A DNA stretch of 41,198 nucleotides, taken from NCBI GenBank assembly GCA_030647255.1, contig JAUSJK010000078.1:1-41198 (forward strand), in the 5' to 3' direction. The translations under genes were made by a program, and so were the position numbers. This stretch comes from a bacterium. Lineage in GTDB: Bacteria; Patescibacteriota; Microgenomatia; UBA1406; GWC2-37-13. The notes beneath the pieces were generated by a model that saw nothing but the letters and a program-made list of their open reading frames with translations, was not told the DNA's origin and ran no database searches. Below, piece by piece: positions 6,688 to 15,600 of the stretch. Position 1 is the first letter of the stretch; every line of letters begins with the position of its first letter.

Positions 6688-8307
6688 TTACTTAGATTCG
6701 TAGATCCAGAAGATATCTTCTGTACGGATTCGTATGTGTTTCACTTTCGTTTCATCTATGCCTGTATCTTTAAATTCTTCCGGGTAGCCAATAAATACCG
6801 TTCTTTTCTTCATCGGGTCAAACGAAAAATTAAATATAAATTTATCGAACTTTTCGACTTGTCCGAACCCGTATCCGTCTGGACCCGTCAATTTTGCCTG
6901 GTTTTGGTAGTGAGCGGGGTCATAGTTCATAAAATAGAGGAAGTAGACATAAGGCTGTCCATGTTTTCGCGTGATGACAAACTGATCATATTGTGAATAG
7001 TTGTCTTGAACATAACTTACAAGCTCCTTATAACCGCACTGCCATGCTCTGACGACTGCTGCGCGCTTTGGATAGTGAAGAAAATAAATATCCCAGTTGA
7101 GTCCGGCAAAGAAAAGGTATACTCCTCCTAAAATGACTATAGAAACGGGAAGTATATATTTTTTGTGAGGAAGTGAATCGAATAAGTGGAATGCTCCATA
7201 TCCAACAAGTAATACGATGGGAAAAATAAGAAAATATGACCGTATGATAGACATGTCTTGCCAGGTGAACGCGTTAGGGAGAGGTGAAAGGAGAAGTATG
7301 AATACGATCAAATAACGGAATGGCTCTTTTCTTTTAAAAATAAAATACAGACCGATAAAAATTCCTATGTATTCAAGGGGTGTAATAAGACCCATATTTT
7401 CGTATCCAAATCTCAGGTTGGTATCCCCATGGATGACAAAAAATTCGGGAGAAATTTGCGCAAAATATCTGTGCGATACATCTCTTACTCCTTCAACAAC
7501 TTTATTATGAATAATTCTAAAGTTGTGTTCGGTGAGATATTCATTAATACGTAACTGGAAGCCTTGATTATTGAGAAAAAATAAGCTGGTGACCCGATTG
7601 GCTCCATAATAGGCGTCTATACCAAAAGGGAGTAAAACACATACGATAACAAGTACGGCTTTAAGAATAAGGTTTTTCGTTGAGTGAGAACGAAAATTTT
7701 TTAAAGCCACGAGTGCTACAGCTGCAATAAAGAAAAGTAAAAATAAGCGCCCGCTATGATAAGATGAGGCGGTCAAAAGCGAAGAGACGCAGGTAAAAGC
7801 AAAATACTTGAGTCTACCTGTCTTCGCATACCGGACGAGAAAATAAAAAGCCAAAAGAGCAAATAGAGCTCCCGGCACGCCTTCATGAGCATGTCTTGAT
7901 AATATGTATATCCAAGGAGAAATGGAGATAAAAAGAGCGCTCAGGAGAGCGATTCTTTTATCATTAAATAGTTCCTTTGCTAACAGGAAAGTAAGCGGAA
8001 TAAATGAGATGCCGATGATGACGTTGAGTAATCGGGTTGAAGTATCGTTGAGACCCAATACGGCCACTATAGGGACAGTTAGGTATGTATACACAGGTAG
8101 CTTAAAATCATCAAATGACCGAAAACGTAAAGGGAGAAATTTGCCGTATTCGTCTTTACCCGTTTTCCATATGGAAAACGCGTTGTATGAAAAAGCAACT
8201 TCGTCCGCATTTAAACAAGGGGGGACTTTATTGATATAAAACAGATGAAAAAAAACTGCAATAAGCATCACTCCTAGTAGTAAGACTGAGGCAACTTTTT
8301 TATTCAT
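6688..8307 (-). CDS. GT-C glycosyltransferase, ArnT/PMT-like (GT39 type)
   Basis: This 539-aa membrane protein has about 11-12 hydrophobic segments. After TM1, the first outer loop holds NADEVAFSYNAF with D35-E36, the acidic pair that acts in catalysis and metal binding in GT39/GT83 enzymes. KLPVYTYLTVP follows, where PMT-like enzymes have their second loop motif. The C-terminal ~110 residues form a soluble extracytoplasmic domain. It would transfer a sugar from a polyprenyl-phosphate donor outside the membrane; donor and acceptor cannot be told. It is last in a six-gene minus-strand operon and overlaps the preceding GT2 gene by 8 bp (ATGAATAA), implying translational coupling. Confidence 0.88.
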   Translation of the reverse strand: MNKKVASVLLLGVMLIAVFFHLFYINKVPPCLNADEVAFSYNAFSIWKTGKDEYGKFLPLRFRSFDDFKLPVYTYLTVPIVAVLGLNDTSTRLLNVIIGISFIPLTFLLAKELFNDKRIALLSALFISISPWIYILSRHAHEGVPGALFALLAFYFLVRYAKTGRLKYFAFTCVSSLLTASSYHSGRLFLLFFIAAVALVALKNFRSHSTKNLILKAVLVIVCVLLPFGIDAYYGANRVTSLFFLNNQGFQLRINEYLTEHNFRIIHNKVVEGVRDVSHRYFAQISPEFFVIHGDTNLRFGYENMGLITPLEYIGIFIGLYFIFKRKEPFRYLIVFILLLSPLPNAFTWQDMSIIRSYFLIFPIVLLVGYGAFHLFDSLPHKKYILPVSIVILGGVYLFFAGLNWDIYFLHYPKRAAVVRAWQCGYKELVSYVQDNYSQYDQFVITRKHGQPYVYFLYFMNYDPAHYQNQAKLTGPDGYGFGQVEKFDKFIFNFSFDPMKKRTVFIGYPEEFKDTGIDETKVKHIRIRTEDIFWIYESK

Positions 8308-9187
8308 AAAATAATTTTAAAATTTCATGGTCTGAGCATAATGTGTTTTTTTGTTTTCGTATATTTTCAATGTATTTTAGAGCATCAATAAAACCTAATA
8401 CAAAATTAATTTCTCCTTTAATGACATAATATAACAAATTAAACGGGAGAAGCAAATAATGAGAATACACAAGATTTGCATCAGATATGTTTTTCCATAT
8501 ACAGATAAATTGATTACGGAACGCAATGCGCTTAATGCTATTTTGATCAAAATAGGTACCGATAGTTGATTCATGTTCGTGAGTCACCTGTATTTCCTGG
8601 TCAAAAAAAATAGCATATCCTTTTTTCCAGGCTCTGTAGGACAGGTCGATATCCTCCCAATAAAAAGGTTTAAATATGGGGTCGAATCCGCCAAGCTCCT
8701 CAAATAATTTTTTACTGACTATAGCTGAGCCTCCTTCAAACCAGGCGGTAACTCCCGAGGTCATAAGTGAAGCTTTTTTATGAAATAACAAGCCTCTTTT
8801 CCAAAACAGAACATTCTTTCCAACGATCTCACCATTTTTTTCTTTCTGGGAAAGTGTCACTGCAAAAAGTTTGGAATCCTTTTTTAGGTGTTCAACAGCG
8901 TTCATGAAATTTGTATTATTGAGCTTTACATCCGTATTAAGAAGAAATACATATTCATGATGAGCTTGAGAGACTCCCTTGTTTACACTACTTCCAAATC
9001 CGAGATTTATTTTATTCTCGATGAGTGTTACCGCGGGGAATTTTTTCATCTCATTTTGTAATGACTCAGGAGGATAGTCGTTGACGACAATGATCTCATG
9101 ACCTTCAAGATAGGGAAGGTTATGCTCAAGATTTCGTATGAGCATCTCTTTATTTTTGTATGACGGAATTACTATCGATATTTTCAT
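8300..9187 (-). CDS. GT2 glycosyltransferase, rhamnosyltransferase-like
   Basis: This 295-aa cytosolic GT-A enzyme starts MKISIVIPSYKNKEMLIRNL, the nucleotide-binding strand of GT2. The DxD-type metal site is LLNTDVKL, preceded by INLGFGSSVNKG. The acceptor-side motif is PFYWEDIDLSYRAWKKG (ED-x-D, W), as in COG1216 rhamnosyl/GlcNAc transferases. The C-terminal ~50 residues are hydrophobic and probably lie along the membrane. It likely adds a sugar from a nucleotide donor to a lipid-linked glycan. It starts 8 bp after the GT4 gene. Confidence 0.88.
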   Translation of the reverse strand: MKISIVIPSYKNKEMLIRNLEHNLPYLEGHEIIVVNDYPPESLQNEMKKFPAVTLIENKINLGFGSSVNKGVSQAHHEYVFLLNTDVKLNNTNFMNAVEHLKKDSKLFAVTLSQKEKNGEIVGKNVLFWKRGLLFHKKASLMTSGVTAWFEGGSAIVSKKLFEELGGFDPIFKPFYWEDIDLSYRAWKKGYAIFFDQEIQVTHEHESTIGTYFDQNSIKRIAFRNQFICIWKNISDANLVYSHYLLLPFNLLYYVIKGEINFVLGFIDALKYIENIRKQKNTLCSDHEILKLFYE

Positions 9188-9195
9188 AAATGGGA

Positions 9196-10281
9196 TTAAG
9201 ATTTATTATTAATTATTTTCATTACATTTTGTTTAAAATGTTCATAGTTGAAAACCTTTTCTACATATGAAGAGGCTTTTTCCATAATCTTTTCTTGAAG
9301 ATTAGTATTCTGAAGCACAGAATCCATTTTTTCAAAAAGTTCTTCCTGCGAAGAAAACAAAAATCCGTTCTCTCCATCTTGAATGATTTCTTTTGGTCCC
9401 CCGGCTCGGTAGCAAAAGACGATTGATTTCTCCGCCATGGCCTCAAGTGGGGTAATTCCTAGGTGTTCTACCATCTCAGGATACAGTTCTTCGTCTACAC
9501 CTATGCCGGCAAAGTGCCAGTAAACGATGGATTTTTGATAGAGTTCAACGATCTCTTTTGTAGAAATATTAGTACGAAAAATGATATTTGTGTCATCGTG
9601 GGCGAGCCGCTGTAGCGTTATAAAATATTCTTTATCTTCATCTTTCAGTCCTCCGGCCAGTATGAGTTTAAAATCTTCGTACATTTGGTTTTTTTGTTTC
9701 AATACCTTGAACCACTCTATGATTTTATCTTGTCTTTTTGAATGAAGCTGGGGAAAAAATCTGCCGACGGATAGAATTATTTTATCTTTCCGAACGGGAG
9801 TAGGAGAAATGACGAGCTGATCGATGTAGGGATACAAAACCTCTGCTTCTATCCCTGAAGCGAGTAGGTGTTTTTGGGTAAACTGTGAGTTGCAAATATA
9901 TGTATAATTATATGTCTTAATTTTATTTATCATTCCTAAAGGATAGATTTTCCGATCGGGGTACATAAAGAACACAATGTTTTTTGCTGCATTAGAAAAA
10001 AAATAACTCCCATCAGTCACATATATAAATACATCGAAATCTCTTAGTGCACGAATTTTAGAAAGTACGGAAGAATGGGGGATTACGTCAGAGATGAAGG
10101 AAAGTTGTTGGAATGAAAGACCAAGCTGGGTAGATATTTTGTCCGCCACATTTTCTTTCCAGAATACAGAAACATCATATCCTTCCTCTTCAAGCACTTT
10201 CATTACAGAAAGAATATGCTTCTCACCGCCACCCATCACGTCAAGGTAAGGATCATAGAGTGCTGCCCGTTTTCTTTTCAT
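9196..10281 (-). CDS. GT4 glycosyltransferase, ALG11-like
   Basis: This 361-aa GT-B enzyme has the N-terminal acceptor loop YDPYLDVMGGGEKHILSVM, the linker strand ILSVGRFFPQLHSKRQ (R/K for donor phosphates) and a C-terminal donor site HLGITPLEAMAEKSIVF, then GGPKEIIQDGENGFLF. The GGGEKH start and the EHLGITPLEAMA motif resemble ALG11-type mannosyltransferases, but the sugar cannot be assigned. The start is placed at ATG 10281 (MKRKRAALYDPY) because that puts the first strand near the N-terminus; an in-frame TTG at 10332 would add 17 unlikely residues. It overlaps the preceding GT2 gene by 29 bp. Confidence 0.88.
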   Translation of the reverse strand: MKRKRAALYDPYLDVMGGGEKHILSVMKVLEEEGYDVSVFWKENVADKISTQLGLSFQQLSFISDVIPHSSVLSKIRALRDFDVFIYVTDGSYFFSNAAKNIVFFMYPDRKIYPLGMINKIKTYNYTYICNSQFTQKHLLASGIEAEVLYPYIDQLVISPTPVRKDKIILSVGRFFPQLHSKRQDKIIEWFKVLKQKNQMYEDFKLILAGGLKDEDKEYFITLQRLAHDDTNIIFRTNISTKEIVELYQKSIVYWHFAGIGVDEELYPEMVEHLGITPLEAMAEKSIVFCYRAGGPKEIIQDGENGFLFSSQEELFEKMDSVLQNTNLQEKIMEKASSYVEKVFNYEHFKQNVMKIINNKS

Positions 10282-11014
10282 ATAGATAAAGGTAGGTGAT
10301 CGTCTTGGAAAATGCTTGGTAAATACTCTCAATTATACCAACCTCACCGTCGAGAAATCCCAGATGTACAAACATCCTTCTATAGAGCTCTCCCATAAAC
10401 TTTCTTAAAAAAGTAAGATGAGACACATTTTTACCGGCTTTCAGGAGAAGATCGGACTCAATATCCTCAAATACAGTGGTTTTGATGACGGTTTTTTCAA
10501 TGTCTCCTTTGGAAAAGTGAAGAATAGGAGACATGAGGTATCCCATTTTGCCTGTAAATTGTGGGGTAGAATGAATCACTTTAGGCCAGGAAATAAAATT
10601 ATTTTTTTTGAAAAGCCTTATCTGATGATTTGGCCACCATCCTCCATGCTTTAGCCATATTTCTTTCCCAAATATTTCTTTTCTCGGAATTTTAAAATGC
10701 GTGAAGGTTGCACTAACGATTATTTTTTTTATTTCCTGTGCTAACTCTGATGTTATTCTCTCATCTGCATCAAGTATCAAAATCCATTCAGAATCGATCT
10801 GACTTATAGCCTCTTCTCGGGCAAGCTCTACATACGCAACGAAGGGTATATTTAGAAGAGTTGATCCTAAATTTTTTCCTATTTCATCAGTTTTATCTGT
10901 ACTTTTAATATCGGCAATATAAATACTTTTAGTGAGGGTTTGTGCTGAAATGATGACGTCTTTGATCTGTTCTTCCTCATTATGGGCAAAGATTAAGACA
11001 GAAATTTTATTCAT
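10253..11014 (-). CDS. GT2 glycosyltransferase, WaaE/KdtX-like
   Basis: This 253-aa enzyme starts MNKISVLIFAHNEEEQIKDV and has IKSTDKTDEIGKNLG and the metal motif ILDADERIT. The WaaE-type segment LKHGGWWPNHQIRLFKK (about 136-152) follows. The family includes beta-1,4-glucosyltransferases of LPS core that act on cytosolic lipid-linked acceptors. A paralogue with the same WWP-QIR-FKK pattern is encoded at 21177-22079. It is separated by only 3 bp from the upstream GT-C gene and overlaps the next GT4 gene. Confidence 0.88.
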   Translation of the reverse strand: MNKISVLIFAHNEEEQIKDVIISAQTLTKSIYIADIKSTDKTDEIGKNLGSTLLNIPFVAYVELAREEAISQIDSEWILILDADERITSELAQEIKKIIVSATFTHFKIPRKEIFGKEIWLKHGGWWPNHQIRLFKKNNFISWPKVIHSTPQFTGKMGYLMSPILHFSKGDIEKTVIKTTVFEDIESDLLLKAGKNVSHLTFLRKFMGELYRRMFVHLGFLDGEVGIIESIYQAFSKTITYLYLYEKKTGSTL

Positions 11015-11017
11015 AGA

Positions 11018-12655
11018 TCAGTAAGAATTAAAACATGTATATCTATAATCTCTTCCTAGAATTTCTTCGAATGACTTGAGCTGTTGTCGATTCAACCCCT
11101 GTGTGTCGGTAAATAAGCTTTCTGGTTTTTTGAGTATACGTTTTTGAACGAGAAGATCCCCGAATTTTTTCTCTTCAATAAATGTCGATACTTTATCTTC
11201 CGTATATACAGTTATCTCTTTCGATATAGGCGGGATTGCGCCAAGAGGTTCGATGATGAGATATCGAAGGGGCACATGTTGTTCATCGTAGGGAAGCAGG
11301 TTACTGTTCAGATACTGCTTCTGACCCGACCAGTAGGGCAGGTATCCATACTGTTTTTGCCCATAAGCTGTGTAGAGATATGACCATAGAGTATTTACAA
11401 ATAAAGGATTAGTTACTGCGCATATGCTGAATTTATTTCCATTGGCATTCTTGTATGTATAGTCCATGAGTTTTTTTTCCTGGGCGTAGGTCATGTTCTG
11501 TAGTGCGAAAAGGGAAGTATTATTGAAATTGTCTTTTTTGTATAGATTAAGATTTGAGAGTATAAAAATTACAATAAGTAACACGCCAATAGGCAGTGTT
11601 TTTTTTATGTAGAGAAGAGATCCGGCAATATAAGCAAAAAGAAGCGTCGTTCCTCCATGGATAAGAGCTGTAATCCAATAAGTATTATGTACCCCTGATT
11701 TAAATGCAAACAAAGGAACAATTGAGAGAATCCAGAATAGCAAAAAAGTCGAGCTTTTTTTTGAACGAGATTCTTTATAAATAATAAATACTCCTACGAC
11801 GAGAAACAAAAAAGCAATGAAGTTGTTAAATGAAAAGAAAGAATAGTATAGATGAAGAGATATCTTTTGAAGGAGACTTCCCAATCTCTCCATAATATCT
11901 GCTGTATTTGTATCACGACTGAGAAAAAGTAAAAAACTTCTTGTTTGATTAAAATTCCATCGTATTTCCGCTAGTGAGTGAGGAATAAAAGGAAGCGCAA
12001 AAAATAATAAGGTAATGGTCTTCTCCTTTAGGCTTAATTCTATTTCAAAATAAGTTAAGAATACGGGCAGGAGGAGTACGAGGTATAAAAGAAAAAAATT
12101 GGCATGAAAACTGGCTCCTAAAAATAACATACTCACATATAGACCCCAGGTCTTTTTCCTTAGCAGAAAAACCGCAAGTCCAAAGAAAAAAAGAAGCACA
12201 AATATAGGCATGAGAGAAGGATTAGAAAGAAACTTAGAGTAACTTGCTTGTTCGTACGATATTGCCCATAATAAAGAAGATAGAAGAGCAATAGTCTTTT
12301 TATTAAACAATATTAAACTAAACCAATAGATAATGAAGATGCCCGACATATTCACCAATGAAAGAAAAAATAAAACCGGGTTAGGATCCATTTTGGCCAG
12401 AAAGTATACGGGAGCTAAAATATAATAGTATAAAACACCGTGGAACACACCGGGAATATCTGTCTCAGGTCCGACGAGCTTAATATCTCCTTTGTGTATG
12501 ATGTCAAATATGCGTTGGGCGTCTCTGGCTTGATCATACCCGAATATGAAGTTATCCCAAAGTTTAAATGTACGCAGCCAAAGTCCGATGATAAAAATCA
12601 AAATAAGAAGAAGGAACTCTCTTGTTTTTATAAATTTAAGTACGGTCGTTATCAT
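11018..12655 (-). CDS. GT-C glycosyltransferase with DQxRD motif (GT39-like)
   Basis: This 545-aa polytopic protein has about 11-12 TM segments and a C-terminal soluble domain of about 130 residues. In the first outer loop the usual DE pair is replaced by FGYDQARDAQRI (D41, Q42, R44, D45), followed by VGPETDIPGVFHGVLYYY. The same pattern occurs in the neighbour at 12652-14166 and in 32022-33506, so these three form a paralogous subfamily. The predicted role is sugar transfer from polyprenyl-phosphate sugar outside the membrane. The start overlaps the preceding stop as ATGA. Confidence 0.82.
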   Translation of the reverse strand: MITTVLKFIKTREFLLLILIFIIGLWLRTFKLWDNFIFGYDQARDAQRIFDIIHKGDIKLVGPETDIPGVFHGVLYYYILAPVYFLAKMDPNPVLFFLSLVNMSGIFIIYWFSLILFNKKTIALLSSLLWAISYEQASYSKFLSNPSLMPIFVLLFFFGLAVFLLRKKTWGLYVSMLFLGASFHANFFLLYLVLLLPVFLTYFEIELSLKEKTITLLFFALPFIPHSLAEIRWNFNQTRSFLLFLSRDTNTADIMERLGSLLQKISLHLYYSFFSFNNFIAFLFLVVGVFIIYKESRSKKSSTFLLFWILSIVPLFAFKSGVHNTYWITALIHGGTTLLFAYIAGSLLYIKKTLPIGVLLIVIFILSNLNLYKKDNFNNTSLFALQNMTYAQEKKLMDYTYKNANGNKFSICAVTNPLFVNTLWSYLYTAYGQKQYGYLPYWSGQKQYLNSNLLPYDEQHVPLRYLIIEPLGAIPPISKEITVYTEDKVSTFIEEKKFGDLLVQKRILKKPESLFTDTQGLNRQQLKSFEEILGRDYRYTCFNSY

Positions 12656-14166
12656 AAAGTTCTATTTTTATAGAGAATAACCTCTGTGTTATTAGGAAAT
12701 TTTTTATATTGTAGTCTTACCGCATCGTGGGCAATATTTTCCCGTATCCATTTTTCCCGTCTTTCCTTAAAATCATCATATTCCAGTATAAACCAGCATG
12801 AACCGTTTACGAACTCCTTTTTTGGTTCGGGAATATTATTAGCAATTCTCTTAGAGAGGAAAAGATAATCATATGTGTAGGGTATAACCGGAGGGGTGTA
12901 TACTTTTACGCAGTATGCTGACGAGTCCTTCTCAATACTATGAATATAGTCAACCGTCTGTATCTGAACGACCAGATCTTTCTCCTTGACAGGTTTACCA
13001 ATATCTGGAAGAAACATATTCAGTCCAATAAAAAAGAGACAGATGAAAATGACTACTTTTAAGAAGAGGAAAAAATTATGAGCGGTCTCTCTTCTTGGAA
13101 TAATAGCGAAGAAAATCGCAATCACAAATATAAATATATACTGAATTCCCTCATAGTAATTTCCCCAGAAATTGTCTTTATAGAGTGTGGAAAAAAGGAA
13201 AAGTAGCAAAAGAAGCATCAATAGGAACTTAATCGCATTCTTATAGATTTTTCCTTTATTCATGATTACCAAAAGAACCGACAACACAACAAAGAATGTT
13301 ATAGCAAAAAATAAGAAATCATTAGGAAAAAGACTTCTATAATAACCATAAAACATCATTATTCTATCTTTGAGTACGTCAATATACGGCTTAGGATTAT
13401 AGAGTTTTGGCTTGAACAAAAAATTGATCAATGTTCTTGTTTGTGAAAAATTATGTTTCAGCTCAAAAAACATTCGTGGAATAAATACTATACCAAGACT
13501 TGAAAGAAATAATATACCGTTGGGTATCTTGAACAATTGTAGACGTAGGTTTTTAAACAAAGGGATAAGAATAAAATATGAGGGAACAAGAAAAAGTCCG
13601 AATGCAAACTCAAACTCTGCCACCATTCCCAAACTTAGTCCTAAGAATATAAATATAAACCATTTGTCTGTTTTCTTTTCCAGAAGGAGAAAATTAACGA
13701 TTAAGAAAAGAAGCAGAAAGGGAAGAACCATAATGTTGTTGCCCACGAATATGGAAGTGAAAATAAAATAACCAGATACACTAATCAAGAGAGTAATGAT
13801 GAATGATGTTAAAAGATCAAAATATTTTTTGAGAATAAAAAAAAGTCCAACGAATGACGCCAGGTGAAAAAAGAAACTAAAATAGTAGAATCCTATAGGT
13901 AAACCTTTAAATAGCACGAACGGAAGAGTAAGAAGGTAGTACCACCAGGCACCGTGGAAGATGCCGTCTATACCGGTCGTCGGACCTATAAATGTCGGGT
14001 TTTTGTACAGTACTATCTCCGCGGCTTTCAAAAAGTCTCTTCCTTGGTCATAGGTAAACCCGACAGTTTGAAAATAAATAGGCTTTAGTCTAAAATAGCA
14101 GAACAGGATGAAGATGAGCGCAATAATACCCATCCTTATATATTTATGAAGAGTTTGGTTCTGCAT
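12652..14166 (-). CDS. GT-C glycosyltransferase with DQxRD motif (GT39-like)
   Basis: This 504-aa multi-TM protein is a paralogue of the next gene: FTYDQGRDFLKA (D40, Q41, R43, D44), then IGPTTGIDGIFHGAWWYY. About 11 TM segments are followed by a ~110-residue outer domain ending in ILYKN. It is the first gene of the six-gene minus-strand operon 14166-6688. The annotated ATG overlaps the divergent plus-strand gene by 21 bp; an ATG at 14133 (MGIIALIF) just before TM1 would remove the overlap and is a real alternative. No clear promoter was found for either choice. Confidence 0.82.
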   Translation of the reverse strand: MQNQTLHKYIRMGIIALIFILFCYFRLKPIYFQTVGFTYDQGRDFLKAAEIVLYKNPTFIGPTTGIDGIFHGAWWYYLLTLPFVLFKGLPIGFYYFSFFFHLASFVGLFFILKKYFDLLTSFIITLLISVSGYFIFTSIFVGNNIMVLPFLLLFLIVNFLLLEKKTDKWFIFIFLGLSLGMVAEFEFAFGLFLVPSYFILIPLFKNLRLQLFKIPNGILFLSSLGIVFIPRMFFELKHNFSQTRTLINFLFKPKLYNPKPYIDVLKDRIMMFYGYYRSLFPNDFLFFAITFFVVLSVLLVIMNKGKIYKNAIKFLLMLLLLLFLFSTLYKDNFWGNYYEGIQYIFIFVIAIFFAIIPRRETAHNFFLFLKVVIFICLFFIGLNMFLPDIGKPVKEKDLVVQIQTVDYIHSIEKDSSAYCVKVYTPPVIPYTYDYLFLSKRIANNIPEPKKEFVNGSCWFILEYDDFKERREKWIRENIAHDAVRLQYKKFPNNTEVILYKNRTL

Positions 14167-15600
14167 ATAAAAAAGAACTGGCCACTGTATATTTTAATAG
14201 TCGCCAGCATATTCCTCTTTTTCTTTCATTTAGATTATAACACAATCACCAGTTGGGACGAGGGATGGTACGCATCTATAGCGAGAGATATTGTAAGATC
14301 GGGTGATTTCATGAATTTAAACTGGAATGGAAAGCCTTTCTACGACCATCCTCCAATGGGATTCTGGCTCATGGCAATAACCTATAAATTTTTTGGTATC
14401 AATGAATTTTCAACGCGTTTTCCTTCTGCTATCCTTGGGGTTTTAAGCATGATTCTTGTCTATAAGGTAGGAGAGGCGATATCTAAAAGTAAAGCCGTTG
14501 GTTTCTCAAGCGCCTTAATTTTGATGACGTCAGTTTGGTATCTTATCCGGGTAAGATCGGGGAATTTGGATTCGCCTTTTATTTTCTTTTATATATTAAC
14601 TATTTGTCTTTCATTAAAAAGCGAGAAGGATTTCAGGTGGTTTCCTGTAACTATGCTCAGTTTTGGAGCTTTGGTTATGACCAAAACCCTCATTGGTATT
14701 TCAGCTGGACCAATAATTTTTCTTCTTATTTGGAGACAGCTTCTGAGCGCTAAAAAAAATATAGGCTATTTTATTGCCGGAATTGCCGGGTTTTGGCTGG
14801 TTGTCTATCCTTGGTATCACTATCATATTCAAATGTATCCCGATTTCATAGAGCATCATTTTTTTAATATAGGGATGAGGGATAAAACATTGGCATCTTA
14901 TTTCCAGCTTTCTTGGGAGCAGCCATTATTTTATATTCATATGGGTGTGAGAAAGTGGTATAAAATGTGGTTATTATTGGCGGCCTATTTAATAATCCGT
15001 CTGTCATTCCTTAAGAAATATATTTTTATATTATTACTTTGGAATATAGCCGTACTTTATCCATTTTTGACGTCTACAAAAACGGAGTTATGGCATCTCA
15101 TTCCCGTCTATCTTCCTTTGTCATTTATTATTAGCATCGGACTCTTAGATTTATTTACCTTAGGGACGAAAATATTAACGCATATTCCTTACTTTAAAAA
15201 AATAAAGCTCACCCTACTTCCTGAAATAAGTCTGGTAATAGTCATCTTGATCATCGCATTTTTCCAAATGAAAACTTTTTATAAAGAAGTATATCCGGCG
15301 TCCAAATATATTCCTGACGATGTAGAAATATCTAAAGAAGCGGGGAGATTTAATGAGAATGTGTATCTTGACGATGATTATACCCCTTTGGCAGTATTTT
15401 ATGCAGATAGACAGATTACGAACGTAGGTACTCTGCCAGATGACAGAAGAACATTGGAAAAACTGATTCAATCAGACGAGAAAAATTATGTTGTTATTGC
15501 CCGCAACTGGGCAGTGGAAGATTTAAAGAAAAAAAATATTCCGTTTAAACTCTTAAAAAGAAATAACACATTCTCAATTTTGACAAAGTCTTCTCTATGA
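14146..15600 (+). CDS. GT-C glycosyltransferase, ArnT-like (GT39/GT83)
   Basis: This 484-aa membrane protein carries the canonical ArnT/PMT_2 signature: NTITSWDEGWYASIARDIV with D38-E39 in outer loop 1, then GKPFYDHPPMGFWLMAITYK and STRFPSAILGVLS. About 10-12 TM segments precede a ~120-residue outer C-terminal domain. It would transfer a sugar from an undecaprenyl-phosphate donor to a lipid, glycan or protein acceptor. It forms a two-gene unit with the next gene, overlapping as ATGA. Its 5' end overlaps the divergent gene, so its promoter would lie inside that coding region. Confidence 0.88.
   Translation: MKSLVLHIKKNWPLYILIVASIFLFFFHLDYNTITSWDEGWYASIARDIVRSGDFMNLNWNGKPFYDHPPMGFWLMAITYKFFGINEFSTRFPSAILGVLSMILVYKVGEAISKSKAVGFSSALILMTSVWYLIRVRSGNLDSPFIFFYILTICLSLKSEKDFRWFPVTMLSFGALVMTKTLIGISAGPIIFLLIWRQLLSAKKNIGYFIAGIAGFWLVVYPWYHYHIQMYPDFIEHHFFNIGMRDKTLASYFQLSWEQPLFYIHMGVRKWYKMWLLLAAYLIIRLSFLKKYIFILLLWNIAVLYPFLTSTKTELWHLIPVYLPLSFIISIGLLDLFTLGTKILTHIPYFKKIKLTLLPEISLVIVILIIAFFQMKTFYKEVYPASKYIPDDVEISKEAGRFNENVYLDDDYTPLAVFYADRQITNVGTLPDDRRTLEKLIQSDEKNYVVIARNWAVEDLKKKNIPFKLLKRNNTFSILTKSSL

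Noticed and set aside
9196-10332. GT4 starting with TTG at 10332
   Set aside because: ATG 10281 gives the usual short N-terminus before the first GT-B strand.
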